Positions 16,423 through 25,956 of a stretch of 64,000 bases of DNA are shown here, in pieces (position 1 is the first letter of the stretch; every line of letters begins with the position of its first letter). A program made the position numbers and the translations under genes. Under the pieces are notes generated by a model. That model ran no database searches, was not told where the DNA came from, and worked only from the letters and a program-made list of their open reading frames with translations. Origin of the DNA: Lysobacter sp. BMK333-48F3 (lineage in GTDB: Bacteria > Pseudomonadota > Gammaproteobacteria > Xanthomonadales > Xanthomonadaceae); NCBI RefSeq assembly GCF_019733395.1, contig NZ_JAIHOO010000001.1, positions 3,162,501-3,226,500 of the forward strand, in the 5' to 3' direction.

Positions 16423-17331
16423 TCAGCCGGCGCACTCCTGAGCCTGCAAGGCCGGCGCCGGACGCTGTTTCAGCAGTTGCGCGACCGCGACCCCGAGCAG
16501 GGTCAGCACGCCGCCGACCCAGTGATAGACCTGCAGCGGCTCGCCGAGGAACAGCACCGCGAAGGCGGCGGTGAACACCGGGGTCAGGTTCATCAGCACC
16601 GCGGTCTTGTCCGGGCCCAGGCGCAGCAGGCCGCGCATCCAGAACCACGGCGCCAGGGTCGAGGCGAGCAGGCCGGCGTACAGCACCAGCGGCAGGTTGT
16701 GCGCGGTCAGCGCCACCGACGGCGCCAACAGGAAACCGGGCAACAGCAGCACGGTGCCGCACAGGACCTGCAGGTACAGCGATTCGCCGTTGCCGATCGG
16801 CAGCGCCCAGCGCTTCACCAGCACGCCGTAGGCGGCGTAGGAGGTCGAGGCCAGCAGCATCATCAGCTCGCCGCGGCCCAGGCCCTGCTGCAGCAGACGC
16901 ACCGGATGGCCGGCGCTGAGCAGCCAGCTCAGGCCGACGAAGGAGATCAGCGCGCCGATCAGCATGCCGGGCGAGGGGCGGGTGCGCAGCACGACCATGC
17001 CGATCAGCATCGTCATCGGCGGAATCGCGGCGATGATCAGGCCCATCGACATGGCGCTGACGCTGTGCGCGGCGAAGTAGGCCAGCGACTGGTACATGAC
17101 CATGCCCAGCGCCGCCAGCACCACCAGCTTGCGCCAGTAGGGGCGCACCTGCGCGCGCAGCTTCCAGACTTTGGGCAGCATGAACGGGGTCAGCGCCAGC
17201 AGCGCGACCAGCCAGCGGTAGAAGGAAATCGCCGCCGGCTCGATCGCGCCGGCGGACAGCTTGCTGACGATCGTGTTTCCGGCCCAGATCAGCGTGGCCA
17301 GGATCGGCAGTAACACATGCATCGGGAACAT
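16423..17331 (-). CDS. EamA-family (DMT) exporter
   Basis: The 302-residue protein has about ten hydrophobic helices in two EamA repeats, beginning LLPILATLIWAGNTIVSKL and repeating near MLLASTSYAAYGVLVKRW. These are inner-membrane metabolite or drug exporters of the drug/metabolite transporter superfamily. Start may be 17331 or the Met three codons later (17322); neither has a strong ribosome site. An AraC-type regulator is encoded divergently 88 bp away and probably controls it. Confidence 0.88.
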   Translation of the reverse strand: MFPMHVLLPILATLIWAGNTIVSKLSAGAIEPAAISFYRWLVALLALTPFMLPKVWKLRAQVRPYWRKLVVLAALGMVMYQSLAYFAAHSVSAMSMGLIIAAIPPMTMLIGMVVLRTRPSPGMLIGALISFVGLSWLLSAGHPVRLLQQGLGRGELMMLLASTSYAAYGVLVKRWALPIGNGESLYLQVLCGTVLLLPGFLLAPSVALTAHNLPLVLYAGLLASTLAPWFWMRGLLRLGPDKTAVLMNLTPVFTAAFAVLFLGEPLQVYHWVGGVLTLLGVAVAQLLKQRPAPALQAQECAG

Positions 17332-17419
17332 CCGTACGACAACGTGGGGCGGCTCATTCTAGAATGTCGGGTAATCGGCAGATATCGATAACCAGACAGC
17401 GCATAGCGAGCTTCCGACA

Positions 17420-18202
17420 ATGCCGCGCAAACATCGTTTCCATTACCCCTACCGGAGCCTGCCGGGCCCGCTGCTGCTGCGCTACGAAGCGTTGGCGGTG
17501 GACACCGAAAGCGCCCTGCACCAGCATCCCTGGGGGCAACTGGCGTTCGTCGAGTCCGGCAGCATGGCCTTCCTGGTCGAGGGTCAGCCGTTCTTCGCCC
17601 CGCCGGGCTATGCGGTGTGGATTCCGCCGCGCATGGACCACAGCTCGCACAACCGGCGCGAAGTGCATTGCCGGCTGATCAACATCGCCGAGCGCTATAC
17701 GCCGCTGCTGCCGGTGGCGCCGGGCATCGTCCGCCTGCATCCCTTGTTCGTCGCCGGGGTCGAGGACCTGTTCGCGCGCGGGGTGGAAATCCCCGACACG
17801 CCGGCCGACCGGCGCCTGGCGCGGGTGCTGATCGACAAGCTGCTGGCCACGCCGATGCTGTCGCGCTTCGTGCCGCAGAGCGAGGACCGCCTGCTGGCGC
17901 CGATCCTGGACGCGCTGCAGCACCGCCCCGGCGACAACACCACCCTGGCGCAATGGGCGCAGCGCGTGCACACCACCGAGCGCACCCTGAGCCGGCGCTG
18001 CCGCGACGAGTTGGGCATGTCGTTCAGCCAGTGGCGCCAGCGGCTGCGTTTCCAGCAGTCGATTCCGCTGCTGGAGCAGGGCCGCAGCGTGCAGCAGGTC
18101 GCCGCGGACATGGGCTATGCCAGCGCGTCGGCGTTCATCGCCATGTTCGCCGAGCTCAGCGGTGCCACGCCGCAGAAGTTCCGCCAGGGGGCGGGGCGGT
18201 AG
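17420..18202 (+). CDS. AraC-family transcriptional regulator
   Basis: The 260-residue protein has an N-terminal cupin-type sensing domain (HQHPWGQLAFVESGSMAFLV, then FAPPGYAVWIPPRMDHSS) and a C-terminal pair of helix-turn-helices (LAQWAQRVHTTERTLSRRC and VQQVAADMGYASASAFIAMF). This layout is common among repressors/activators of neighbouring exporters. The divergent EamA gene is the obvious target. The effector is unknown. Confidence 0.9.
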   Translation: MPRKHRFHYPYRSLPGPLLLRYEALAVDTESALHQHPWGQLAFVESGSMAFLVEGQPFFAPPGYAVWIPPRMDHSSHNRREVHCRLINIAERYTPLLPVAPGIVRLHPLFVAGVEDLFARGVEIPDTPADRRLARVLIDKLLATPMLSRFVPQSEDRLLAPILDALQHRPGDNTTLAQWAQRVHTTERTLSRRCRDELGMSFSQWRQRLRFQQSIPLLEQGRSVQQVAADMGYASASAFIAMFAELSGATPQKFRQGAGR

Positions 18203-18281
18203 GGGAGCGAGAAGCGAGCGCAAAGGAGTGAGCAGCGAGTGGAGCGCGCTGCTCTTGCTCGCTCCTCTACGCTCACTCCTG
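18200..18281. repeat. Inverted repeat between convergent genes, relative of the 6035 repeat
   Basis: GTAGGGGAGCGAG near 18199-18211 pairs imperfectly with CTCGCTCCTCTAC at 18258-18270, and AGGAGTGAGC (18224-18233) pairs exactly with GCTCACTCCT (18271-18280). The words GGAGCGAG and GGAGTGAGC are shared with the hairpin at 6035-6094. Both copies separate converging genes and probably end both transcripts. Confidence 0.6.
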
Positions 18282-18284
18282 GCT

Positions 18285-19766
18285 TCAGCGCTCGTCGGTC
18301 TTCGCCGCGTCCTGCGCCGCCTTCTCCGCCGCGCGTTGCTCGGCGACCTTGCGCCTGACCCCGTCGAGCAGGCCGTCCAGCGCCGCGCGGTCGTAGACCT
18401 TGCCGCGCAGGACGAAGGCGTCGATGCGCCGGGTCGCGGCGATGTCGCGCAGCGGATCGGCCTCGAGCAGGACGATGTCGGCGGCCTTGCCGGCCTCCAG
18501 CGAGCCGTAGCGGTCGTCGCGGCCGAGGAAGCGCGCGCCGTTGATGGTCGCCGCCTGCAGGGTCTGCAGCGGGCTCAGGCCGCTTTCGACGAAGCGCTGC
18601 ATCTCGTCGTGCAGGCCGATGCCGGGATAGTTGTAGGAGTTGAGGAAGCCGGCGTCGGTGCCGGCCAGGATCCGCACTCCGGAGCGCTGCAGCAGCGGCA
18701 GGATCGCCGCGTTGCGCTGGTAGCGCCGGTGGCGGCGTTCGACCGCGGCGGCGTCGTCCTTGGCGGCGCGCTCCACCCGCCAGGCGTAGGTCGCTTCCAG
18801 GCCCGGGCCGATGTACTGCAGGTAGGCGTCGTCGCGGTGGTCGTCGCGGTCGAGGTAGGTGGTGACGTAGCTGCCGTTGAGGGTCGGGGTGATCGCGGTG
18901 CCGCGCTGGGCCAGGCGCCGGTAGGCGGCCAGGGCGGTGCGGCGGTCGAAGCTGGCCTGGATCCGGTTCCAGCCTTCCTTGCTGTCGATTTCGCCGCGGC
19001 GGACCATCGCGCTGATCTCGGCTTCCTTCGACGAGCCGGCCTTGTAGGCGTATTCGATGTGCTCGATCGAGCTCAGGCCGGCGGCGCTGACCTCGTCGAC
19101 GGTCAGTACGAACGGCAGGTGCGCCGACACTTTCAGGCCGCGCGCATGGGCCTGTTTCAGCGCATCCACGAACAGTTCCGGGCTGAGCGTGTTGTCGGTG
19201 ATCTTGACGAAGTCGACCTTCCAGCCCTGCAGGCGGTCGAGCGCGGCGGCGATCTCTTGGTGGCTGCCGACTTCGATGTCGCCGGGCCAGATCGACTTGT
19301 AGCCTTCCAGCTTGGGCCCGGAGGTGAAGATGGTCGGGCCTTCCAGCCGGCCCGCGGCGACCGCGTCGCGCCATTCGAACACGCTGGGGCTGAGGTCGCC
19401 GGCGGCGTCGCGCACCGCGGCGATGCCGTGGGCCAGGTACAGCGGCAGCAGGTTCTTGTTTTCTTCGATCAGCGCCTCGCCGCCGCCGAAATGCACGTGC
19501 ATGTCCCACAGCGCCGGGATCGCGTAGCGGCCCTTGGCGTCCAGGCTGCGCTCGGCGGCGTAGTCGCCGGCGCGGGCGTCGTCGACGATGGCGGCGATGC
19601 GGTCGCCGCGCACGGCGATGGCCTGGTCGCGGCGCAGTTTGCCGGCGACCACGTCGACCACCGCGGCGTGGCGGATCAGCAGGTCGACGGGTTCGGCCGC
19701 GGCCGCATCGGCGGCGAAGGCGCAGGCCAGCAGGACGGCGGCGGAAAGGCGGGTCGGTCGGAACAT
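18285..19766 (-). CDS. Exported amidohydrolase
   Basis: The 493-residue protein has a signal peptide (MFRPTRLSAAVLLACAFAAD) and the metal-dependent amidohydrolase fold. Ligand motifs are visible: HxH in ALWDMHVHFGG, the carboxylated-Lys-type VDFVKITD strand, SAHLPF, SSIEHIEY and LAGTDAG. This is the imidazolonepropionase/prolidase-like group of periplasmic or secreted hydrolases. The substrate is not predictable. The C-terminus is a charged helix rich in Ala, Glu and Lys. It is a single gene, convergent with the AraC regulator. Confidence 0.88.
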   Translation of the reverse strand: MFRPTRLSAAVLLACAFAADAAAAEPVDLLIRHAAVVDVVAGKLRRDQAIAVRGDRIAAIVDDARAGDYAAERSLDAKGRYAIPALWDMHVHFGGGEALIEENKNLLPLYLAHGIAAVRDAAGDLSPSVFEWRDAVAAGRLEGPTIFTSGPKLEGYKSIWPGDIEVGSHQEIAAALDRLQGWKVDFVKITDNTLSPELFVDALKQAHARGLKVSAHLPFVLTVDEVSAAGLSSIEHIEYAYKAGSSKEAEISAMVRRGEIDSKEGWNRIQASFDRRTALAAYRRLAQRGTAITPTLNGSYVTTYLDRDDHRDDAYLQYIGPGLEATYAWRVERAAKDDAAAVERRHRRYQRNAAILPLLQRSGVRILAGTDAGFLNSYNYPGIGLHDEMQRFVESGLSPLQTLQAATINGARFLGRDDRYGSLEAGKAADIVLLEADPLRDIAATRRIDAFVLRGKVYDRAALDGLLDGVRRKVAEQRAAEKAAQDAAKTDER

Positions 19767-19967
19767 GCGGGAACTCCGGAACGGCGGCCGCCGCCGCGAC
19801 GGCCGAAAGCGGGTGCGATGCGCGCGGCGGGCGGATCCATTCTGCCCCAGCCCCGCGGCCGCGGGTCGCCGCGAACGCCAACCCTGTCTTATTCCGCCAG
19901 ACCCGGCCACTTCATAATGCCGTTCACGCCGCGGCCAACGGTCGCCAGCGCCCAGCGGAGGGGCGGA

Positions 19968-22160
19968 ATGAGGAAAGTCAAACGGATCGCCACGCCGCCG
20001 TCGCTGCGCCGGCCCGAACTGCTGGACTGGGCGCAGGCGCTGACCGAGTTCTACAGCCGTCCGGCCGACGAACGCCAGCGCCAGCGCGTGCCGTTCGAAC
20101 AGTACGCGCGGCTGTTCCTGGCCGGCGACGTGCGCAGCGCGCTGGAAGCCCAGTTCGAGCAAAAATGCGCCTATTGCGAAGCGCGCCTGCTGGGCGACGG
20201 CGCGATCGAGCAGTTCCGGCCGGTATTCGCCGCGGCCGATGCCGACGGCGGCGCGGAGAGCCCGGATCATTACGGCTGGCTCGCGTTCGAGTGGCGCAAC
20301 CTGATGCTGGCCTGCCGCGAATGCGCGGCCGCCAAGCGCAACCGCTTTCCGGTCGACACGCCGCGCGCCCTGCCGATGACGCCTTGGCGCTCGGCAGTGG
20401 CCAGCGAAGGCGCGTTGCTGCTCGATCCCTGTCGCGACGACCCGAAGCGGCACCTGGGGTTCAGCCCGCATGGCGAACTGGTCGCGGCGAGCGAACGCGG
20501 CGCGGCGACCATCGGGGCGCTGGGCTTGAACCGGCCGGGGCTGATCGCGGCGCGGCGCGCTGCGATGGAGCGCATGCTGGGGGCGATCGTCGCCCAGCCG
20601 TATCGCCTGGACGAAGGTTTCGCCGTGTCCGAGCTGGACACGCTGCGCCGCTTCGCCCACACCGCGGCGGTCGACCATGCGCTGCTCACGGTCTATGGGG
20701 CGTTTGCGCGCCGGCTGGGGCTGCGGGTGGAGCGCGACTTCCGCTTCGCCCGCGATCTGCCGCGCCTGCTCGGCCATGAGCAGGAATGGGAATCGGCCGC
20801 CCACGCCTACCTGGACGATCGTCCGGACGAGGCGCCGGAGGAGTTCGACTTCGATCCGCCGCCGCGCGCGGCGCGCGCGCCGGAACCGCGCTGGGACCCG
20901 TCCTACGTCGAGCGAGTGCGGATCTTCCATTTCAAGGGCATCGAACAGGTCGAGTTGAACCTCGGCGCCGGCACGGGCGGCGAGGCCGGCGCGCCGGGGG
21001 CGATGCTGCTGGGCGAGAACGCCGCCGGCAAGAGCACCGTGCTGCAGGCGCTGGCCCTGGCCCTGATGGACGAGCGCCAGCGCAACGGCAGCCGCGCCCA
21101 GGGACTGGAGTTCCTGCCGCGCCAGCGCGACTCCTGGGACGTGTCGATCCAGCGGCCCTACGTCGAGGTCTTGCTGTCCTCGGGCGAGAGCCGGCGGGTC
21201 GAGATCGACTCGCTGGGACGCTTCCAGACCCACGCCGGCGGTCCGCCGTCGATGGTGCTGGCCTACGGCGCGCGGCGGTTCTTCCGCGCCCACGGCCGGA
21301 TCCCGGCGCACGGCATCCACCGCAGCCTGTTCGATCCCTTCGCGGTCCTGGAAGACCCGTCGACCTGGCTGACCGAGGCGCCGCGCGCGGCCTTCGACGC
21401 GGTCGCCCGGGCGATGCGCGAGATCTTCGCCCTGCACGGCGACGACGACATCTTCCGCAACCACAGCGGCCACGTGCTGGTGCGCGCCCACGGCCGGGTC
21501 ACTCCGATCGAGCGCATGAGCGACGGCTACCGCGCCCTGTTCGCGATGGCGGTCGACATCATGCGGCGGATGGTCGAGGCCTGGGGCAACCTCGAGTACG
21601 CGCAGGGCACGGTGCTGATCGACGAAATCGACGTGCATCTGCACCCGCGCTGGAAGATCGAAGTCATGTCGGCGCTGCGCCGGGCCATGCCGCGGGTGCA
21701 GTTCGTGGTCAGCGCGCACGACGCCCTGTGCCTGCGCGGCATGCGCGACGGCGAGGTGCACGTGCTGTACCGCGACGAGGACGACCGCATCCGGGCGCGC
21801 GAGGACCTGCCCAATATCGAACTGCTGCGCACCGACCAGCTGCTGACCTCGGACATCTTCGGCCTGGCCAGCACCGCGCGGCCGGAAACCGAGGCGGCGC
21901 TGAACCGCTACGCCTATCTGCTCGGCCTGCCCGAGCCGCGCGCGGAGGAAGCGCTGGAGCGCCGGCGCCTGGGCGCCGCGCTGCAGGCGCTGCCGCGCGG
22001 CGACACACCGGCCGAACAGCTGATCGGCGAAGCCACCGAACGCTACATCGAAGGCCGCCGGCGCGGTTCGGCGATCGAGCGCGGGGCGATGCGCGAGGAC
22101 GCGCTGGACGAGATCGTGCGCCGGCTGGAGCGCCATCTGGGCGTGGAGGCGGACGGATGA
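19968..22160 (+). CDS. Degenerate HNH domain fused to PtuA-like AAA/SMC-type ATPase (Septu-like)
   Basis: The 730-residue protein starts at ATG 19968, 5 nt after GGAGGGGCGG; an in-frame ATG at 19917 is less likely. Residues ~1-290 align throughout with the stand-alone HNH protein encoded next (shared CAYCE, WLAF/ADW.NL...C..C, DP.R.DP.RHL, ATI..LGLNR). The Zn Cys pairs are kept (67/70, 116/119), but the catalytic block reads IEQFRP, His replaced by Gln82, and the Asn after the second CxxC is Ala120. Residues ~312-730 are an ABC/SMC-like ATPase: GENAAGKST (349-357), signature-like MSDG (517-520), VLIDEIDVHLHP (549-560) and VVSAHDAL. PtuA-type ATPases pair with HNH nucleases in Septu anti-phage defence. 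The next gene overlaps by 4 nt. Confidence 0.85.
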   Translation: MRKVKRIATPPSLRRPELLDWAQALTEFYSRPADERQRQRVPFEQYARLFLAGDVRSALEAQFEQKCAYCEARLLGDGAIEQFRPVFAAADADGGAESPDHYGWLAFEWRNLMLACRECAAAKRNRFPVDTPRALPMTPWRSAVASEGALLLDPCRDDPKRHLGFSPHGELVAASERGAATIGALGLNRPGLIAARRAAMERMLGAIVAQPYRLDEGFAVSELDTLRRFAHTAAVDHALLTVYGAFARRLGLRVERDFRFARDLPRLLGHEQEWESAAHAYLDDRPDEAPEEFDFDPPPRAARAPEPRWDPSYVERVRIFHFKGIEQVELNLGAGTGGEAGAPGAMLLGENAAGKSTVLQALALALMDERQRNGSRAQGLEFLPRQRDSWDVSIQRPYVEVLLSSGESRRVEIDSLGRFQTHAGGPPSMVLAYGARRFFRAHGRIPAHGIHRSLFDPFAVLEDPSTWLTEAPRAAFDAVARAMREIFALHGDDDIFRNHSGHVLVRAHGRVTPIERMSDGYRALFAMAVDIMRRMVEAWGNLEYAQGTVLIDEIDVHLHPRWKIEVMSALRRAMPRVQFVVSAHDALCLRGMRDGEVHVLYRDEDDRIRAREDLPNIELLRTDQLLTSDIFGLASTARPETEAALNRYAYLLGLPEPRAEEALERRRLGAALQALPRGDTPAEQLIGEATERYIEGRRRGSAIERGAMREDALDEIVRRLERHLGVEADG

Positions 22161-23116
22161 GGTACGTCGACCGCCGAGGCGTCGCGCCGCCGGCGTCGCT
22201 GACCCGCAGCGACGGCGCCGGCGCCAGGGAGCTCAAGCGCGCCCGCGGCCATTATCGCGACAAGAGCGCCGGCAGCTTCGCCTTCGCCGCCTACAAGGGC
22301 GCCGACGTGGCCGAGGCCATGCGCAGCCTGTTCGCCGGCAAGTGCGCCTATTGCGAGTCCTTCCACAGCGCCAGTTCGCCGACCGACGTCGAGCACTACC
22401 GGCCCAAGGCGGGTGTCGAGGGCGACGCCGCGCATCGGGGCTACTGGTGGCTGGCGGCCGACTGGTCGAACCTGCTGCCGAGTTGCGCCTTATGCAATCG
22501 CCGCAACGGCCTGCGCATCGCCCAGCCGGGGATGGGGCGCGCGGAAGTATCGGCGTTGGCGCCGGTGACGGTCGGCAAGGGCAATCTGTTTCCGATCCGC
22601 GGCCGGCGCGCGAGCGGGCCGCGCGGCGACTGCGAGGCCGAGGATCCGCTGCTGATCGATCCGACCCGGCGCGACCCCGCCCGTCACCTGGAGTGGCCGC
22701 AGGACAAGCTGTCGTTGCTGGCGCCGCGTTTCGACGGCCGCGAGCCCGACCCCTACGGCCGCGCCACGATCGACGTCCTCGGCTTGAACCGCCAGGACCT
22801 GGTCGAGGAACGCAGCCGCTATCTGGGCATTGCGCGCGTGTTGCTGGCCAATGCCGAGTTCGCGCTGACCGCAGCCAGCGTCCTGTCCGGCGCCGGCCTG
22901 CAGCAGAGCCTGCTGCGGTTCGACGAAAACCTGGCGTCGCTCAAAGGCATGTGCGCGCCGGACCAGCCGTATTCGGCGATGCTCGATGCGCACCTGAACC
23001 AGCGACTGCAAGACCTGCTCGCGCAGTACCGGGCCTTGCGCGCGCAGCGGCGAGCGAGCGCGAGCGAAGCGTCTGCGGGCGAACGGGAACTGGCCGAGGA
23101 CGCGGTCGACGCCTGA
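22157..23116 (+). CDS. PtuB-like HNH endonuclease (Septu-like)
   Basis: The 319-residue protein starts within the ATGA overlap with the ATPase gene, so translation is coupled. It has a complete HNH motif: Cys63/Cys66 (CAYC), DVEHYRPK with catalytic His80, and Cys110/Cys113 followed by Asn114 (CALCN). The C-terminal part includes LLIDPTRRDP and VLGLNRQDLVEERSRYL, the pattern of retron/Septu-associated HNH proteins. It is expected to nick or degrade DNA when released or activated by the ATPase. It is the active-site-intact counterpart of the degenerate domain fused to the ATPase. Confidence 0.85.
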   Translation: MRYVDRRGVAPPASLTRSDGAGARELKRARGHYRDKSAGSFAFAAYKGADVAEAMRSLFAGKCAYCESFHSASSPTDVEHYRPKAGVEGDAAHRGYWWLAADWSNLLPSCALCNRRNGLRIAQPGMGRAEVSALAPVTVGKGNLFPIRGRRASGPRGDCEAEDPLLIDPTRRDPARHLEWPQDKLSLLAPRFDGREPDPYGRATIDVLGLNRQDLVEERSRYLGIARVLLANAEFALTAASVLSGAGLQQSLLRFDENLASLKGMCAPDQPYSAMLDAHLNQRLQDLLAQYRALRAQRRASASEASAGERELAEDAVDA

Positions 23117-23184
23117 AGTCCGCCGCGATGGTGGGAAAGTCGGTTTCGATCGTTGGCGCGGCGGCTGTGGTTTCTGCGCGTTCC

Positions 23185-23318
23185 GGTCGCGGCTGACGCC
23201 GCTCCTACAAGAGCCGGTGTCGCTTGGGGGTAGGAGCGGCGCAAGCCGCGACCGCGGGGTTGCAGGTCGTTGCGCGGCCGCGGGCGGGTTCGATGTCGCG
23301 ACTTGCGTCGCTCCTACC
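23185..23318. repeat. REP-type palindromes after the Septu-like operon
   Basis: Three units lie here: 23185-23209 (inverse), GTAGGAGCGGCGCAAGCCGC at 23230-23253 (direct), and 23292-23317 (inverse, degenerate). The composite 23230-23318 recurs almost intact at 34795-34882, including the spacer (GGTCG.TGCGCGGCC), so it is one ~88-bp mobile-looking element rather than isolated palindromes. Confidence 0.85.
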
Positions 23319-23339
23319 CCGGTGCTGGGGTGATGGCTC

Positions 23340-23370
23340 CCCAATCCCCAATCCCTAATCTCTAATCCCC
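23340..23370. repeat. Short tandem AATCCCC/AATCCCT repeat
   Basis: Four imperfect heptamer-to-octamer units (CCAATCCCC, AATCCCT, AATCTCT, AATCCCC) lie between the REP element and the terminator. No coding signal is visible in the 319-bp gap 23117-23436. Confidence 0.7.
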
Positions 23371-23379
23371 GCCCCAAAG

Positions 23380-23403
23380 AAAAACCGGCCGAAGCCGGTT
23401 TTT
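23380..23403. terminator. Bidirectional intrinsic terminator
   Basis: AAAAACCGGC and GCCGGTTTTT flank a short CGAA loop, giving a symmetrical stem with an A-run on one side and a T-run on the other. It ends the HNH gene on the plus strand and the M2 peptidase gene on the minus strand. Confidence 0.9.
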
Positions 23404-23436
23404 CCGTTTGCGCCGCGCGGCCGTAGCCGCGTTGCT

Positions 23437-25443
23437 TCAGCCCTTGGCCGGCTTGGCCGCCGCCGGCTTGGCCGGCGCCGCAGCGCCCGCCGCCGAGGCT
23501 TGCCAGCCGCAGCTCTTGCCTTCGTTCTGCTGCTTCAGCCAGGTCTGCAGCGGGGCGAAGTACTCCAGCACCGCCGAGGCGTCCATCTTCTCGCCGCCGG
23601 TCAGCTCCTTCATGGTCTGCTGCCAGGGCTGGCTGGCGCCCTTGCTCAGCATCGCCTGGAACTTCGCGCCGGCGGCCTTATTGCCGTAGAAGCTGCATTC
23701 GTACAGCGGGCCCTTGTAGCCGGCCGCGTCGCACAGCGACTTGTAGAACTGGAACTGCAGCACGTGCGAGAGGAAGTAGCGCGTGTAGGGCGTATTGCCC
23801 GGCACGTGGTACTTGGCGCCGGCGTCGAAGAACTCTTCGCCGCGCGCCTCGACCGGGGCCACGCCCTGGTACTTGGCCTTCAGCTCCCACCAGGCCTTGT
23901 TGTACTCGCCCGGCTTGATCGAGCCGTCGAACACGCCCCAGCGCCAGCGGTCGATCATCAGGCCGAACGGCAGGAACGAGACCTTGGCCAGGGCCATGCG
24001 CATCTGCGCGTTGATCAGGGATTCGTTGCTCTGCTGCTGAGCGCCGACCAGGCCGATCGACTGCAGGTACTTCGGCGTCATCGCCAGCACGATGGTGTCG
24101 CCGATGGCTTCGTGGAAGCCGTCGTGGGCGCCGGTCTGGAACAGCGGCGGCTGGTTGTTGTAGGCCAGGTAGTAATAGACGTGGCCGAGCTCGTGGTAGA
24201 TGGTGGTGAAGTCTTCCTCGTTCGGCTTGATGCACATCTTGGTGCGCACGTCGCCGGACATGTTCATGTCCCAGGCGCTGGCGTGGCAGACCACGTCGCG
24301 ATCGCGCGGCTTGATGAACTGGGTCTTGTTCCAATAGCTGTCGGGCAGCTTGGGCATGCCGAGCGAGACGTAGAAGTCCTGCGCGCGCTCGGTCATCTGC
24401 TTGGCGTTGGCCTGCGCGGCGTCGACGTCGACCTGCGCCTCGGCGCCCGGGCTCAGCTCATCGCCGGCTTTGGCGCGCTGGGCGTCGAGGTGCTTTTGAT
24501 ACTGGGCCGCCAGGGCGCCGTTGATGTCGAGGCTGCCGGCCTGCTGTTCGCTGTAAGGAGCGAGGATGTCCCACAGATTGCCCCAGTCCTGCTGCCACAT
24601 GTTGCCGAGCAGATGCGCCGGCAGCATGCCGCCGGAGACCTGGCCCTTGTCGGCGCCGTACTTGGTTTCCAGGCGCGTGCGGGTGTAGCAGTGCAACTGT
24701 TCGTACAGCGGCTTGACCTGGCCCCACAAACGGTCGGTTTCGGCGGCCAGCTCGGCCGGGCTCATGTCGTAGCCCGAGCGCCACAGCTCGCCGGTGTCGG
24801 CGTAGCCCAGGTTCTGCGCGCCTTCGTTGACCAGCTCGACGAAGCGGGTGTAGTCCTTGCGCATCGGCTTGGAGATGCTGTGCCAGCCCTTCCAGGCGTC
24901 GAGCTGGGCGTCGTAGTCGCGGGTGGTGCTGCGCAGCACGTCCTCGAGTTCGCCCAACTGGCGGCATTCGCTGTCGTTCGGGCCGGTGCAATAGGTGCCC
25001 GAGCCGTACATGCCTTCCATGCGGGTCGCGATCTGGGTCAGTTCGGCGAGCCGGGCCGGATCCTTCGGCGCCGGCATCGCGGTGCCGATCTTCAGCAACT
25101 GGATCGCGCGCGCGGTGGCCGGCGACATCGGCTGGCCTTCGAACTTCTTGGATTGCTCGATCCAGCTGTTGAGCTGGCTCAGGTAGCGCTCGTTGGCCTT
25201 GGCCGAGAGCAACTGGCTGTCGTCGTTGATGTAGGTCGAGGACAACCACTGCGCCGCGGTCATCTCCGGGTACATCTTCTTGTACTCGTCGTTGACCCGG
25301 GCGATGAACTGGTCCGCGGTCTCGCCTTCGGGGGCGGCCGGCTTGGCGTCGCTGGAGGAGGGGACGGGTTCCTTCTTGCAGGCGCTCAGGCCGATCACGG
25401 CCGCAGCGATGCCGAGCGCCAGCAAGGCGCGAACATGTTTCAT
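23437..25443 (-). CDS. M2-family (ACE-like) dipeptidyl carboxypeptidase, lipoprotein
   Basis: The 668-residue protein begins with a lipoprotein signal (IGLSACKKE, lipid Cys22) and is predicted to sit in the cell envelope. Zinc site: HELGH at 417-421 with Glu445 in HEAIGD as third ligand, the M2 arrangement of angiotensin-converting enzyme, which removes C-terminal dipeptides. Other M2 blocks include [34 protein letters not shown] and a [17 protein letters not shown] stretch near the C-terminus. Length is normal for bacterial M2 enzymes. An Ala/Lys/Pro-rich tail ends the protein. Single gene with a bidirectional terminator. Confidence 0.93.
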   Translation of the reverse strand: MKHVRALLALGIAAAVIGLSACKKEPVPSSSDAKPAAPEGETADQFIARVNDEYKKMYPEMTAAQWLSSTYINDDSQLLSAKANERYLSQLNSWIEQSKKFEGQPMSPATARAIQLLKIGTAMPAPKDPARLAELTQIATRMEGMYGSGTYCTGPNDSECRQLGELEDVLRSTTRDYDAQLDAWKGWHSISKPMRKDYTRFVELVNEGAQNLGYADTGELWRSGYDMSPAELAAETDRLWGQVKPLYEQLHCYTRTRLETKYGADKGQVSGGMLPAHLLGNMWQQDWGNLWDILAPYSEQQAGSLDINGALAAQYQKHLDAQRAKAGDELSPGAEAQVDVDAAQANAKQMTERAQDFYVSLGMPKLPDSYWNKTQFIKPRDRDVVCHASAWDMNMSGDVRTKMCIKPNEEDFTTIYHELGHVYYYLAYNNQPPLFQTGAHDGFHEAIGDTIVLAMTPKYLQSIGLVGAQQQSNESLINAQMRMALAKVSFLPFGLMIDRWRWGVFDGSIKPGEYNKAWWELKAKYQGVAPVEARGEEFFDAGAKYHVPGNTPYTRYFLSHVLQFQFYKSLCDAAGYKGPLYECSFYGNKAAGAKFQAMLSKGASQPWQQTMKELTGGEKMDASAVLEYFAPLQTWLKQQNEGKSCGWQASAAGAAAPAKPAAAKPAKG

Positions 25444-25887
25444 GGGTGCTCTCTCCAGGGATGTGCCGCGCTGTTCGCGCGTGGGCAGAAGGCTAGAGGC
25501 CGGGTCGGCCGGACGCAAGCCGTGTCGCGCAGATGTGCGAGACGCTTCGGTTCAGTGGCCGGGCGGGGCGATCGCGGCCGGCGGTTTCGCGCAAAGTCGG
25601 CAAGCAGCGGCGCCTGGAAACGTTTACCGGCATCGCTGCGGACGGCGGCTGTTGGCCGAGTCGGGCGAGTCGTCGAAAGTGCTGCGACCATGAAATGGTT
25701 ATTTTTTCGTTATTAAATCAGCGCCATTCGTTAATTTTCTGGAAATACGCCTGCGGTGGCGCAACGATGTGCCCGAAGTCGCAGTGTTGTTCAGCTTTCG
25801 AAACACCGGTCGCGCTCCCGAATCGAACGCTGTCACACAAATCCATTTGACCCGTGACGCGAAATTGGAAAAAGTGACGTCCAGCGA

Positions 25888-25932
25888 CAGCTGCGAGGCA
25901 GCTGTGCCGTCGGCGGGGAAAAGCCGGCGGCC
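25888..25932 (+). promoter_or_regulatory. Structured 5' leader with two adjacent stem-loops
   Basis: Two hairpins lie directly before a small gene. The first is CAGCTGC-GAG-GCAGCTG (25888-25904). The second is GCCGTCGGC, loop GGGGAAAA, GCCGGCGGC (25906-25931), paired with one G-U. The ATG is 25 nt further. The 512-bp gap 25444-25956 is otherwise non-coding and unusually AT-rich around 25690-25760. I do not recognise a known riboswitch class. Confidence 0.45.
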
Positions 25933-25956
25933 GATCCAGGCTCAAGTGGGAACGAT

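Noticed and set aside
18117..19967. Long N-terminal extension of the HNH-ATPase frame
   Set aside because: It overlaps the amidohydrolase gene on the other strand; GGAGGGGCGG before ATG 19968 marks the start.
25810..25830. Possible tRNA (GAATCGAACG resembles a T-arm)
   Set aside because: No acceptor stem or anticodon arm can be drawn around it.
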